A stretch of 64,000 nucleotides of DNA from Isoetes taiwanensis (Eukaryota; Streptophyta; Lycopodiopsida; Isoetales; Isoetaceae), in assembly GCA_021234155.1 (NCBI GenBank), contig JAJEKV010000050.1, forward strand, positions 4,576,550 to 4,640,549, given 5' to 3'. Each line of letters starts with the position of its first letter. Position 1 is the stretch's first letter. The notes under the pieces were generated by a model, which saw only the letters and a list, made by a program, of their open reading frames with translations, did not search any database and was not told the DNA's origin. Positions 32,601 through 44,004 of the stretch are shown here, piece after piece. A program made the position numbers and the translations under genes.

Positions 32601-35430
32601 CAAGTCCCGATAAAAATCAAGACGAGGTCTATAGATTACAAGGGGTGAGATTATATATAGACCAATAGTCCATATATCCTAAGAGTTACCCTACTCGTGG
32701 GAACCAATTGTAGGTACTGAAGTAGAAGCTAGAGGATCCGTTGCCTTGAGGCATAGACCCGTTAGAGATTATGACTTTGAAAGTCTTAAGAGGGTAAGGA
32801 ATTGGATAATCATATGGCGGTTACTAACGAAGGTTGAAACATTGGGTTTTCCTATTAAAAGACCATGAGGTTTCAGTACCTCCACTTCATTATGAGGGAG
32901 CAAAAAACGACAGCATTTGAAGCTGATCAAAAGCTGAAGTCCATATGATAACTTAAGAAAAAAAATAGGTTAATTGTAACTAAGCATGGGTAATATGGAG
33001 GACACAAAGGATCCTTAGTGAAAGAAGCCTTTAGCTCTGCATGTGAGGTAATAGCCTTCGAAATTATGGCATAATCCCGTGGGGGGGAACCATAGGTTAT
33101 TTACGGGGTTAAAGTACCATCAGGCACTAAAGGAATGGTTGAAATAAGTAGAGACCCTATCAAATTATAGGCAGCATATACAAGTCCAACATAAAGTCGG
33201 CCCCTGTCCATTTGGGAAAATAGGTGGCGAAGCCACCTCATAAAGGTACATAGGCAATGGGTTTGTTTGAAAGAACTACCACGGTTATAGTTTAGCTAAG
33301 TTAGAGCAGAGCTCTAGCATTGTGGGATGTGGAGATATGTTTATTATGTACATACCATGTACACATACGATAAACATCTCAGGGAGGTAATCTAGGTGGC
33401 GACACAAAGAGAGAAAGATGAGCGTATCCTAAAGTTACTGATGAAGGGTCTGGAGATACATTCGAAATGTGCAAAGGACCGTCAATCCGTCAATAGAATA
33501 AAGCTTATGATGAGGGGGTCGAATAATACAATAATACAATTCCAGGATAGGTAGCAAATAGCAGTTACTTGCTAGAAGTTCAAATGTGTCTTGGATAGAC
33601 ACTTGGTGAACAGCATGGGTTACATCGAGGTGTATGTTAGGATATATAGGACTCGAACAGGGATACAAGTCCGGGTTATGTCACACATAGGTAATTGTAG
33701 AAAGGCTCACAAAATACCAGGAAGGCACCTTGATGACTCCAGGTAATTCACGATTTATACGAAGGCTCACCCGCTCCTAGGGCATGACTATGGCTTAAAT
33801 GAGGATGCAAAGTCATTTGTAATGCCACAATAGTGTCATAACATCATGACAAAGAAATATAATGACTAACATTGCTAGGATGTAGGACAACGTTGGATCA
33901 TAACCCCCAATGATAGGTGGTTTAACATATAGGGGCCATATAATAGCGGCTTAGATGCCACAAGACAGTTAACGAGCCTGAAGGGGTCAATGGATTGATG
34001 ACTTTAGTGAATAAAGGTCACAGCCAGAGGGTGAGTTGTATACGTTGTGCCAGGCGTAAGGGTCAGAATACGGAAAATCGAGCATAGACGTAGAAAACAT
34101 ATTGAAGAAGAGAAGGAATAAAGGATCCTTAATAATGATATTTAGCAATGTGGATCGGAAGGTCATTACCTAGCATGAAGGGTAGTCTTCGCTAACATGC
34201 AAAGATATACGTGCGGCTTGAAAGGCAGCAAGAGCTGAAAAACTCTTTAAAGATTTGGTGTAAGGGTTAAGGAAGAAGACTTCCATGTCCAGGACAAGAT
34301 GGTGAATTGAATTCACCAAGGACATTTGTAATAAATAAATAGATAGGTAGATAGCACTTATACTTGATGCCAGATTGGCCGCGTCCATGCGGACATATGA
34401 CGGATTCCCAGAGACTTGAACACAAGAGCTCTTAATAGGGGAGGCTTATCTTGAGAGGTCTTTGGATGGTACTATGCTCTATGATATTCACATAATTGCT
34501 TGGACATATGTAAGGTCATTTGCAGAACCTAAGGACGTTTAGGCACTAAAATAATGGTTGGAAATACTTTGCCTCAACCATATCTAGATATCCTAGAAGG
34601 AGGTGAGATAATTATTCACAGCCATATAGGCGGTAAGGTTTGGCACAAAATAATACTAAAGTTTGTAGCCGGGATTGTTAACACTATTGTAGGGGTCTAA
34701 CACAAGCACTCATTACGTATTACAAGGTATGTATCGTGGTCTGGGGAAATGGTCCATAAAAAGAACATGACCATTGAGGAGAAGTAGTGAAGGGTGGTAG
34801 GATTAAAGCTACCCATGGTCTAACTAGAAGGGTGCTGCATGGCAGTCCCTAGTTGGTTGGGCGAGAAGAGATCCTTTCTCTGGGAAATGAGACGAGTCAA
34901 GGTTTAGACACTAGAGAGAGACAACGTTAATTATAATTATGTCTATAAAACATTACTTATATAACGTCGAATAAGGTCTAATATAAAGCATATGAATGTA
35001 GTATGGGTTGAATCATGGCAAGGCCCGAAGAAATTGTGTTATCAAGGCATCTATCAAAGGAAAATTAATTAAAGTTGTAGGTCGAGGAACGCCGATAACT
35101 TGACATTATTATCGTCGCTTAAAGAATATCGAAGGATATAACACATGCTGCTATTCTAGAGAGTTGCCCTGTCGTTGTTACTTAAATTCCGGAATTAGTC
35201 CCACCAAGTGAGTTGATGTTATCATAACAAGTTGGCCGGACTTGCTAGATTACGTCGTTTCATTTGGTCGGTTTATTCCTAGGGGATACTAGCTTTATAT
35301 ATGGTTAACAGTTATCTGGTCGACTATGGGAGAGAGAAGCTTGCTCCGGTGGAGTTGTTGCTACCACAACATGTGTCTATAATTTAAATAGAAAACAGAG
35401 CCACTATCAATAAAATGAGAACTATTATAT
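29625..35430. other. E2 interior: long region without coding capacity
   Basis: About 5.8 kb with stops in all frames every few tens of codons. I see no RT, integrase, RNase H or gag block apart from the weak knuckle relic. The sequence is not simple repeat. It could be a conserved non-coding LARD interior or a very decayed gypsy body. Confidence 0.6.
30510..30551 (-). pseudogene. Zinc-knuckle relic in the E2 interior
   Basis: The minus strand reads WFRCFRRGHHSYNWP. With Cys in place of both Trp (one base each, TGC to TGG) it would be a CCHC knuckle (C-x2-C-x4-H-x4-C), and CF.CF..GH recalls the E1 knuckle. It lies near the 3' end of the element, where gag is not expected, so it may be a rearranged fragment or chance. 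Confidence 0.3.
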
Positions 35431-35439
35431 TCCTTGATA

Positions 35440-35820
35440 GGGGAACTTAGCCCATTGGTAAGGGAGTTGGCTTGGTTGTAGGAGGTCAAGGGTTGAATCC
35501 CACAATATGCCTCTTTCTTTTAAAAGAGTTGTGGCCTAGAAATAAAACATTAGATATGTATAAGAATAAATATAAAACATAAACATTACATAAAAAGAAA
35601 GTTGGCTCATTGGTAAAGGTGTTGGCTTGGGTGCGAAAGGTCAGAGGTTCAATCCCAAGATGTACCTCTTGCTTAAAAGAATATTTAACTAGACAAAACA
35701 GAATATTAGATGTGTATAACAAAGGGTGAGAATAGCATATATATACTACATTAAGAGAGTTGGCAAAATGGAAAGACTGTTGGGTTAGAAGTGGGAGGTC
35801 ACGGGTTTGAAACGAGGGGG
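35440..35820 (+). repeat. Three tandem tRNA-derived (SINE-like) units inside E2
   Basis: Unit 1 (about 35,446-35,590) has TAGCCCATTGGTAAGGG and GGGTTGAATCCC. Unit 2 (about 35,600-35,750) has TGGCTCATTGGTAAAGG and GAGGTTCAATCCC. Unit 3 (about 35,755-35,818) has TTGGCAAAATGGAAAG and ACGGGTTTGAAACG. These fit pol III A and B boxes about 35 bases apart. Units 1 and 2 also share their tails (cctctt..cttaaaag, attagat.tgtataa), with a period of about 155 bases. Confidence 0.65.
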
Positions 35821-35861
35821 GGAAAAGAAGAAAAAAAACTTTTTTTTTTTTTCTCTTCTTA

Positions 35862-36050
35862 GGTCTGCGGGCACCCCCTAACCCTAATTTCTGGGCCCGA
35901 TAGGGGACGCGGGGTACCCCCTGCCCGCCAATTAGTGTTTCACCATTTTTTTTTTTTTTTTTTATATAGGTCTGCGGGCACCTATTACCCCGACCTTGCT
36001 ACCTGCGCTAGGGAACCCCATGTACCCCCTGCCCGCCCATTAGGGTTTCG
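35862..36050 (-). repeat. Tandem duplication in the E2 leader
   Basis: Two units of about 80 bases (aggtctgcgggcacc ... taccccctgcccgcc .attag.gtttc) separated by a T run. They lie 300-480 bases inside the PBS. Confidence 0.7.
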
Positions 36051-36341
36051 GCCGATTTCATGGGGTCCACACTCGCTCGACTGCCGTCCCATGTCGTCCG
36101 TAGGTCATTCCCGAGGTCCCAGAGTCGATGGCACCTTGCCCTTGCGCGCCCGATCCGCATCCCATGAAGTACAACTAAGACAATTATACACATACAATTA
36201 AACTTACACACCCACAAACCTAACTTGCTAACAAACACATCAACCATACTACTCAAGAGATCTAAAAGTACTCTAGAGCTATCCTCTCTACTTATCGGTC
36301 TAGCGTATCGCCAGTGCAATGATTTGGTCTACCAAGATCAT

Positions 36342-36353
36342 GCTCTGATACCA
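36342..36353 (-). other. Primer-binding site of E2 (initiator-Met tRNA)
   Basis: Minus strand TGGTATCAGAGC, the standard plant initiator-Met PBS, one base after the 5' LTR. Confidence 0.9.
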
Positions 36354-36354
36354 C

Positions 36355-37899
36355 TGTGACGCTCCCTGAACATATACGACGCTCGGGCGTATACATACGG
36401 GGACTTTCCCCTCCCATGGCAACCATCTCGCCATGAGCAGGGCCCTCCGTCTAACTCGGGCCATCTATGGAAAGATGCCCGGGTGAAGGACACAGAGGGG
36501 TCATTCAGCCCACGCCTTCAATGGGACTCCTAAGTTGCGGAAGCGTGAATACATGTTAGCACACAGCATAAATCATATATAAGTAACCACCACGAAGGGT
36601 GGCACATCCATCCAAGTACCAACGGCAAAGAATATGCATCTAATCCTAAGGAAAACACCCCAAACCCATGGTTCTACCCCGGCTCAGACTCCAGTGAGGA
36701 TCGACTGACGGCTAGGTCTCAAGAGCTCAGCAGACCGAATCTTGGCATGGTGTTGGCTGGCATAGAACATCAGCTAGGGTTGTCCACTCCATCCGCCCCT
36801 CGTGTGCACACTTTGCAGATGAGTCGAATCATGCTATGGCATCACTATAACCTTCCGAAGACGCAGACTCAAGGTATCACCCTTCGAGCCTACTCCAGGG
36901 TTCATGAAGCCCTGGTCCGATGAGGTAGGTCAGGGAAGTGTCCCCTTCCGGGATCACGGCCGGTTCCATGGGTGAGCTAGAGAATACGCGTGCCGCATCG
37001 CGACCCGCATCCGTGCCGACTTACTCACCCTAAATCTACTCAAAGTACAAGGTGCCCCATACGGGTCACACCTCTGCACCCAGGGAGTGTCAGACCCATA
37101 CCCGGCCCTCTACGTGACCAGGCTATCGGGCCTAGCCCTTTGTAGGAGTCGGGGAGCCTTGTATGTTAAATGCAAGACCCCACCCCACTTCACCCGCTGC
37201 GTCCCTTCTGCGGTGCTAAGCAATTCCATAACATCCACGGCTCGGTGGTCTCTTGTGCACAGGCCGCATATAATGGGAAATACAGGGATCTACCTAGGAG
37301 CATACTAATAAACATGGCTCAGAGGTCTCTACCCCCCTTAATTCCCCCATTTCAAGAGTAATACTATGCAAAGAACTATCAATCCATCATTTAAGAGCAA
37401 GTACAGAATCAGAGATAAGGAGAACTCACCTTTGCAATCAAGGGTTAGTTCCTACAGCTAAAGCATAGAGAACACAGAGAAACAGAAGAAATACACACAA
37501 CAAGTGCCCAACAGGGGTGCTACCCTACAGATAACACAGCTAAGCTACAGACTAACCGTCAAATCGGGCTTGGGATGGCTCCATCTCGATTTGCTGAAGG
37601 GTGCCTGGCTGCTGCTCCTCCTCCTCCATCTCCAATTGCTCCTAATTCGAATTGGGGCCCCAAAGCCCTAATTTGGGTGTCCCAATAGGAAACCCTGCCT
37701 TGCCCAATCGATTTGGGCCAGGTGGCATGTCATTAATACAAAAATTCCCTTTAATTAGGTTTTATTAATTTTTAGCATAGCTAAATTAATCCCTTTTAGG
37801 TCAACCCCCTAGGTTAACATACCCCATGGTGGCGTATGCCTACTACGTGACGTGTCAGTATATTTATACGTATATCGTATAAATACGTGGAACGTCACA
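36355..37899 (-). repeat. 5' LTR of E2
   Basis: Direct repeat of 28,070-29,610. The imperfect palindrome tatttatacg..cgtataaata at 37,861-37,885 gives TATA-like motifs on both strands at the expected promoter position. Confidence 0.9.
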
Positions 37900-37904
37900 C
37901 ACCT

Positions 37905-38567
37905 CCTGTTTAAAACACGCCGATTTTAAGCACATGCAAGCGGCTTCCGAAGGGTGATTTCTGCTACCCAGTACTGATTTTGCACCCGTTGCTCATATCT
38001 GAAGAAGCTCGATCGGGTCTCAAATTGATGCACACAACACTTCTAAGCTTAAAAGCTCGTTGGGATCCAGTAATTTTCCAATGGTCAATGGATCTTGAGA
38101 CTACCAGAAGTTGTAGAAGGAGGCTGCAAAAGGCCTTCCTTCGAAAAGGGGTTAGGGCACATTAGAATTTTAGAAAGAAAAGAGCCGAGAAAAACAAGCC
38201 TCCAAACTGCTTCCCAGAATGAGGATCACAGGAGTTCGACTTGACCCATAGCTTCGTACTAGACTGTGGCAAGGCACAGGATGGCTATGATGGTGCGAAA
38301 CCGCTGAACCTAAAACAAAAACTTCTTACTTTGCATCATCTTAACCGTCCAATCATTTGATCAAAACTTGACCATCCAAATTAGAGTGCGATGGACAACA
38401 GACATACCCTATAACATTATAGTCTAGGGTTGTTATCTTGCCTATATGTCATTTTTGTGTAACCCTACCTTCAAATAAAAAATGTGCTAACACTGTGGGT
38501 TGCCATTGGAACTATGTTCTAGTTCTTTTGCCTTAAATTTATTGATGAATTTTGCCCATTCTTTCTG

Positions 38568-38602
<35 letters not shown>

Positions 38603-39520
38603 GCATTATGTTCTTTATCTTTAATAGGAATTTTGAGGTTACCATATTCTTGTTGGAGTTGGCACTTTGAAGCTATGACCTCAATGGTTAAATTCCTAAT
38701 CTTAAACTGCTAGAGCATAATGGATGAGCTAGAGAGTTCAAATACTAAACAACTACTACTTCAATAAGAAGTTACGTATGTCATGTTCCAATTACTATGA
38801 TACTGGATCTTGGATTCACGTGTAGCAGAAGGATGTAAGCACTTGCATAGATTTTGCGACATGACCAACGTGGGCAGTCAACAATGTGATGTTAGATTAT
38901 TGTTGATGGCACCTTCAGCCCCTTCTACATCTATGATTGTCCGAAAAGATTGACAATGCAATTATGATGCTTCAAAGTGTACGATATCATATGAACTTCA
39001 CTCATGGAAGAAAATATCTATCAATTTCCAATGCAACTAGAGAACTACAAGAATGTTACTACATCAAGATCTATATCTTTCTTCAACATTTTCTAGAAAA
39101 ATTAGGACAAACAAGTTTACTTTCCATGATGTGAACATAATGTTCTAGGAAATGATGATATGCATAGCCATTTGGTCAATTACAATTCCAAATGTGCGAA
39201 GCTTAAACTTGCATGACTGTACTTGCTTGGAGCAAGAGGTGCCTCCCCATCGTAACCAACATAATGACACACCAAATTGTATTTGCTGAGTCAAGAATAA
39301 AGCTCCTTTAAGTTGCTAGCAACCAGCATAAGCACAAGATTGCATTTCAGTTTTAATCTGATAGCACCTATAGGAAAGGCCAATGTACTATAAATGGATT
39401 TGTAACTGTGTGTTTCTTTAGAGCCTGTAATAACACCTATAATGTACTTCATAAATTTGATCTGCAAAAAGAATATTGATCGTTACATTTCTATGTGCTT
39501 GTATCCAACATTAGACGTGT
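37905..39520. other. Sequence without recognisable genes
   Basis: No protein-like reading. Includes a T run at 38,573-38,600. Nothing else recognised. Confidence 0.5.
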
Positions 39521-39526
39521 AGTTGC

Positions 39527-39638
39527 AGGCTGCAACTCGCCTACACGAAGCCGGAATCGTTAGTAATCGTCGGTCAGCCATACGGCGGTGAATCCATTCC
39601 CGAGCCTTGTACACACCACCCGTCACACCTCCCACATG
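39527..39638 (+). pseudogene. Plastid-type 16S rRNA 3'-end fragment in nuclear DNA
   Basis: Contains ctgcaactcgcct, gaagccggaatcg, taatcgtcggtcagccat, acggcggtgaat and ccttgtacacacc in the order of the conserved 3' part of 16S rRNA. The cggtcagccatacggcggtgaat form is that of plastids, not of typical proteobacterial 16S. Compared with the plastid sequence as I remember it, cgc->cgt (twice), cccggg->cccgag and accgccc->accaccc are all C->T/G->A. It ends soon after the conserved cgtcacac, so it is a short nuclear plastid insertion, not a functional gene. Confidence 0.85.
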
Positions 39639-40559
39639 GCGCATGATTCTGTCAGTACTATCAACTACGTGGATCACATGTAAAAGCATCTTGGTTTGCA
39701 ATTATAGACAACAAATGGATACTTTTGTTGTCTTCTCATGTAATTCGGCACGTCAAGCCTGAAGGTGATGATACGCTATCACCAGAGCTTGAAGTGGCCA
39801 GCTGGAGTGAAGCATGAAGAATTTGTTACAAGGGCAGGGTAGCACTCACAGAATGATGACACCATCTATAGTCCAAAACTAGAAAATGTGCAGATGATAT
39901 TCATTCACCCTGATTCTTTTCTTCTCTCAGCACTTAGAGCTTAATGTCAGTATACTTACAAAAAACATGAGGGATGATCATGTATTCACTAAAAGCGAGA
40001 TATAATATTGAGTTTGACATATTAATATGTACTTCTGTATGACATTATTGAAAGGCATGCTAATGGTAGGAGATTAAACTATTTTTTATCAATTAGTTAT
40101 TGTATCTGCACATTGCATTTTTATTATTACATAATTCTCCAAAGGTTGAGACAATACAATTGTTTGACAATGAACTCTTATATTAAACAATGTACATAGT
40201 TTAATGCAACCTTATAATAAAGAATTGAATTGAATTGAATGATTTTATCATCCACGGCGACGAATTAGCCTATGGAATCCAAAGAAGGAGCACAACGGAT
40301 GTATTATTGTTTAAACTAAAAAAACCCTCGCCTGAAGGGTTTTCGAGGGAAAAATTATGGTAGTAATAAGAATGCTAACGTATATATCTATACATGATGA
40401 GATATTGTGGGATATGTCAAGTTAGCCATTATATATGCACAAACCAAGATTAGTCGTGCCCTTAGAGCCTAGATCAGAGCTTGGTATAGCCGCGCATATC
40501 CATCACCTTTTGAAGATATGATCCCAGAAACTGCACTGAAGCCATGCTTAATATCACGT

Positions 40560-41700
40560 GCAATGGTTGTTTAGTCCTGATCAACTCAACGTCGCATACT
40601 TGGATGTGATCATATGCCAGACAACTCTAAAGAGTATGATATTCATCATCAACGGCTTTCCCTTGGCAGCACTGATAAAGCCTATCTTGGCGCGGCTCCC
40701 CATTCCATCTGCCTGTCTCAATTCTGAGGCATGAGCACCTGTACAAATTGAGGCGATGAGTCTATGCTTTCTAACGGACAAATACGCAAGTCGCATTGCA
40801 GCCCCATTCCAATATTGGGTTTATATGGTGTTTGTAATTTGATGTCTTGTCCTGTTCAAGGGTGCTGACATCCCAAAGCCTGTTGAGAAAGCAAGCTTCA
40901 AGGTATTACCTCAAGCACCACCAAAGATCCACCAGTTGTAGGAGGTTCTACAGGCCCACATAATGCAAACAATTTTCAAACAGATTGGGATTTAGCACAG
41001 TATTTGTAAATGATGGATTCACATGGACAGATTGTTGTCGGGTTGGTGAATCCTTACTGTACTTGGGTGGCATGCAACTTGCGATGCTGAGTCCACAACG
41101 TACTTCCACTAGAAGAACTGGTTCCCACCAAAACCCTAAACAAGTATGACTGATGGGATCAGTCACAAAGCTCTATTTTGTGGCAATTGTTTTACATTGC
41201 ACAAAAAGCCTTCCAATTTGTCATTACTCATTGCTAGATACAAGGTATCCAAGTATGTGGTAGTAGTGAATTCCACTCCTAGATATTTATATGTGTGCAT
41301 CACTTCTACACTTTGAACTTGAATAGTGAAGCAAGGCTACCTATATTGCCTCGATATCGATATCAGGAATCACCTTCGTCTTGGTCAAGTTGATGGGCAT
41401 TTCAGCATATTGTCAGAAGATACTCAGTGCATCCAGATGCTACTGTATACTTGCTATGGTGTGAGTCAAGAAATCCACATCATCTGCATATATTACAGAA
41501 TGATATGGTAAGCAAGCCAATCCCTAGACCCCCATGTTGAGCAAGCCAATCCTCGAATTTGATCAATGTATAGTCCAAGTAGCATAGGAGAGAGTTGACA
41601 CCAATGATGAACTCTGACACCACTATTGAAGTGATCCTAATGGTGCCATTTGAGTTGAGCATGCTACATTTTGGTACAGAGCACATTGGCATCGTATTAG
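40560..41700 (-). mobile_element. LINE remnant B (RT palm to C-terminus)
   Basis: Minus strand. LSPMLLGLYIDQI (about 41,605-41,560) is the RT block before the active site, YADDVDFLTH (about 41,490-41,460) is the catalytic block, QYAEMPINLTKTKVIPD (about 41,410-41,360) follows, and YKYLGVEF (about 41,295-41,270) is the conserved post-RT motif. Frames change several times. Same clade as remnants A, C and D by these motifs. Confidence 0.75.
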
Positions 41701-42622
41701 GTGTCAATACATTAAATCATTGCTATTATAACTAATCTATTCTTAGTTCAATCTTATTCTTAAGGCATACATTTTTTTAACTTTGTTGTTGGCATACATT
41801 TTTTTAACTTTGTTGTAACACATAGGCCGATTGATCTCAGTGGACGATAAAGATCATTCTTTCTTTCTTTCTACGACTTGCTCTTCTTCCAAATCATCAT
41901 ATCATAATGCCAAGCCATTGTAAGAAACAAAAAAAAGAACACACTTAATTACAATCTCTTGTTGCCTTTATTTTCGTGTCTAAATCCTCCCTTATCCTCC
42001 TCTTGTTTGGGGTATTGTTACGGGAAAAAGAAATTAGAACACAATCTTGTTCTATATCAACACTTGCCCCATACAACCGCCATCTTTAAAGGGGCCTAAC
42101 AGGGCCCAATTGTTTTTTCTTAATAAAATAATAATCAACAATATGATACAACTGTAGACATTAATAAATACACACACTAAATGTTGTATTTACTGAATTT
42201 CTCCTTGAACCCCCCTGTTATTTTGCTGCATCTTATTGGTAGGCGACGATTGAAATCGTACATACGTACGTTAAAATCCTAATCCAACCATTAATTACAA
42301 ATAAACCATATGTGTCAGCAACATGTACCATTTGTGTACTTTCAGGTTGCTCCCTCTAACTCTCTGGGTTGCTCTAAATTTCCAACCAATGGTCCGAGCC
42401 AACTGGTTCGAGCATGAATATGCACCAAGACATCAAGGGGGTTCATGGGGCATTTATTAATTCCAATGGTCAGTTGTGTGTGTTAATTCATGTCAATGGT
42501 TGTAATATATTACTGATTATTGGTCATTGTTAACAATCAAAGTAGAAACTAAAAATATCTAGCAAGTTCTCAGAAGATGTAACTGCCCTAAAAATGCATC
42601 CTTAGCAGATTGGCTTTGAATG

Positions 42623-43138
42623 TCAATATGAGATGTCACTTGAATCATCCTCCTTTGGTTGTTCTTCCTCTTTAATCTGCTCTACCTTCAAGTTTTGAAC
42701 AAGAAGTAAGGTGAACTGTTCTTCTGCAAATACTATAAGCTCTTTGGATAATGTTTTGATCCTAAGCATTTGAAGGTCATTTTGGGATTCCAGCTCACGA
42801 ATAGCACTCCGTGCCATTTTTGATAAGCTGGGCACGTAAGAAGCATATTTAGATGCTAGATCCTGCACATACATCTCAAGCACTCCCTACAATCAAGTGT
42901 ATATACACAAATTTTAAAAATTATTTCAGTAATTTCACAATGTTCATAGCATAATACCTCCGAAAGTGTTGTATGTAATATATTACAATCATTTCCAACT
43001 ATCAATATGCCTATAACATCCTGCAATTTTATGAAACAAACTGTCAGTGATCATTGCATATTAATATATATTTTTGCTCATAATGGATAGTCATACTTCA
43101 AAGTTACATATTCGTTTCAGCGCTGTCTGAACCTGCTC
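42623..43138 (-). CDS. DYNLRB: Roadblock/LC7-type dynein light chain, three terminal exons
   Basis: Three minus-strand exons with canonical splice sites join in phase 0: 43,138-43,097 (EQVQTALKRICNFE), 43,020-42,958 (DVIGILIVGNDCNILHTTLS, then E) and 42,886-42,623 (GVLEMYVQDLASKYASYVP ... stop). The 122 residues follow the roadblock pattern: .TLKRI....VIG.I.V......I.TTL, then YA.....L...ARS.IRE.....DL..LRIK....E..V...... LLLVQN. The C-terminus is an added acidic tail (KEEEQPKEDDSSDISY). The usual KGV before IG reads FEDV here. Roadblock proteins are small homodimeric subunits binding dynein intermediate chains in axonemal or cytoplasmic dynein. The first coding exon with Met is not certain; known proteins start only a few residues upstream, so it should be short. 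No stops or frameshifts interrupt these exons, unlike the rest of the window. Confidence 0.85.
42887..42957 (-). other. Intron of the roadblock gene
   Basis: Donor GAG|gtatta and acceptor tgattgtag|GGA; 71 bases. The other visible intron (43,021-43,096, 76 bases) has donor gaa|gtatga and acceptor aattgcag|GAT. Confidence 0.75.
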
Positions 43139-44004
43139 CTGTACGCATATAACCAGAAATTACAATATGTAGGACTCATAAACTACATTGTAAATTGCAA
43201 ATATCATATAAGAAGTAAAATAATATCTTATGGAAAAGTTTGGAGATACCATAATCTATATATGATTGTGAAATGGTGCAAAGGTCACGGAAACCTCTAA
43301 ACCATGTGGATCAGGTTAGAAATTATAAACTGCCCATCCTAGATGTACAAATACATTATGACATGCTCATGATAAAATGAAAAATATTATAAGTTAGCCA
43401 TCATAGATGCACAATACATTATGGCATCCTCATACTTATAAATATAAAAACAATATTTGATCTAATACTATTTTTAAGTAACGTCCTCGTGTTATGCAAC
43501 TCTATTTCCATATTGCATATGCGTAGAGCAAGATGTATGTGTAAAGCAACATATCTTTTTTAAGGACTTGAATACGCAACCACTAGCACTTAATCAATCC
43601 GATTCTTAAATTATTGGCCTAGCATTCGCATAAAAATATAACGTGCAAACATTATCATGGATAAGTTTCATTACACCCATGATGTTGCAAATGCCCTAAA
43701 GTCTTCAAACTCTAGAAAACGAGGCTGCTTCCAAGGTTCCATTGATTGTCTTTACAAGCAAGAAATGTTGTGTTTTAGTTGTCATTGCCCCTACAAAAAT
43801 CGTGTCAAAACTTTGTAAAGCCACCCATAATTACTACTTTTCCAATAGCTCCATCACTTAAAAAAAAATAAGCTCAATCCAACTCCACATTGAAACAAAG
43901 CTGCATATAGCCATCCAATTGACGGAAAGTAGTAACTAAAGATCATACACATGGCTATGAACATGATAATCAGTGTAGGGCAAATAACTTTGAATATTGG
44001 AAAT

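Larger units (their letters stand above)
28070..37899 (-). mobile_element. E2: 9.8-kb LTR element with non-coding interior (LARD-like or decayed relative of E1)
   Basis: LTRs of about 1.54 kb at 28,070-29,610 and 36,355-37,899 begin TGTGA.GCTCC and end GGAACGTCACA. An initiator-Met PBS (36,342-36,353) and a PPT (29,611-29,624) fix a minus-strand orientation. Flanks are cacgt (left) and cacct (right), a 4/5 target duplication. LTR ends, PPT and parts of the LTR body (the gtccactccatccgcccct block; the gcatcaacta/gcatactaat..ctctaccccc block) are shared with E1, so the two belong to one family. The 6.7-kb interior has no RT, integrase or gag reading that I can defend. Confidence 0.85.

Noticed and set aside
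33800-33880. Plus-strand RT-like reading (…NA.IV…IMTKKYND) in the E2 interior
   Set aside because: Needs several frame changes within 60 bases and is in the wrong orientation for E2; likely chance.
39527-39638. Functional 16S rRNA gene
   Set aside because: Only about 110 bases of the 3' part with several changes at invariant sites.
40317-40350. Terminator-like hairpin (aaaaccctcg..cgagggaaaa)
   Set aside because: Short, isolated, with no gene ending nearby; stem options compete and eukaryotic genes do not use this signal.
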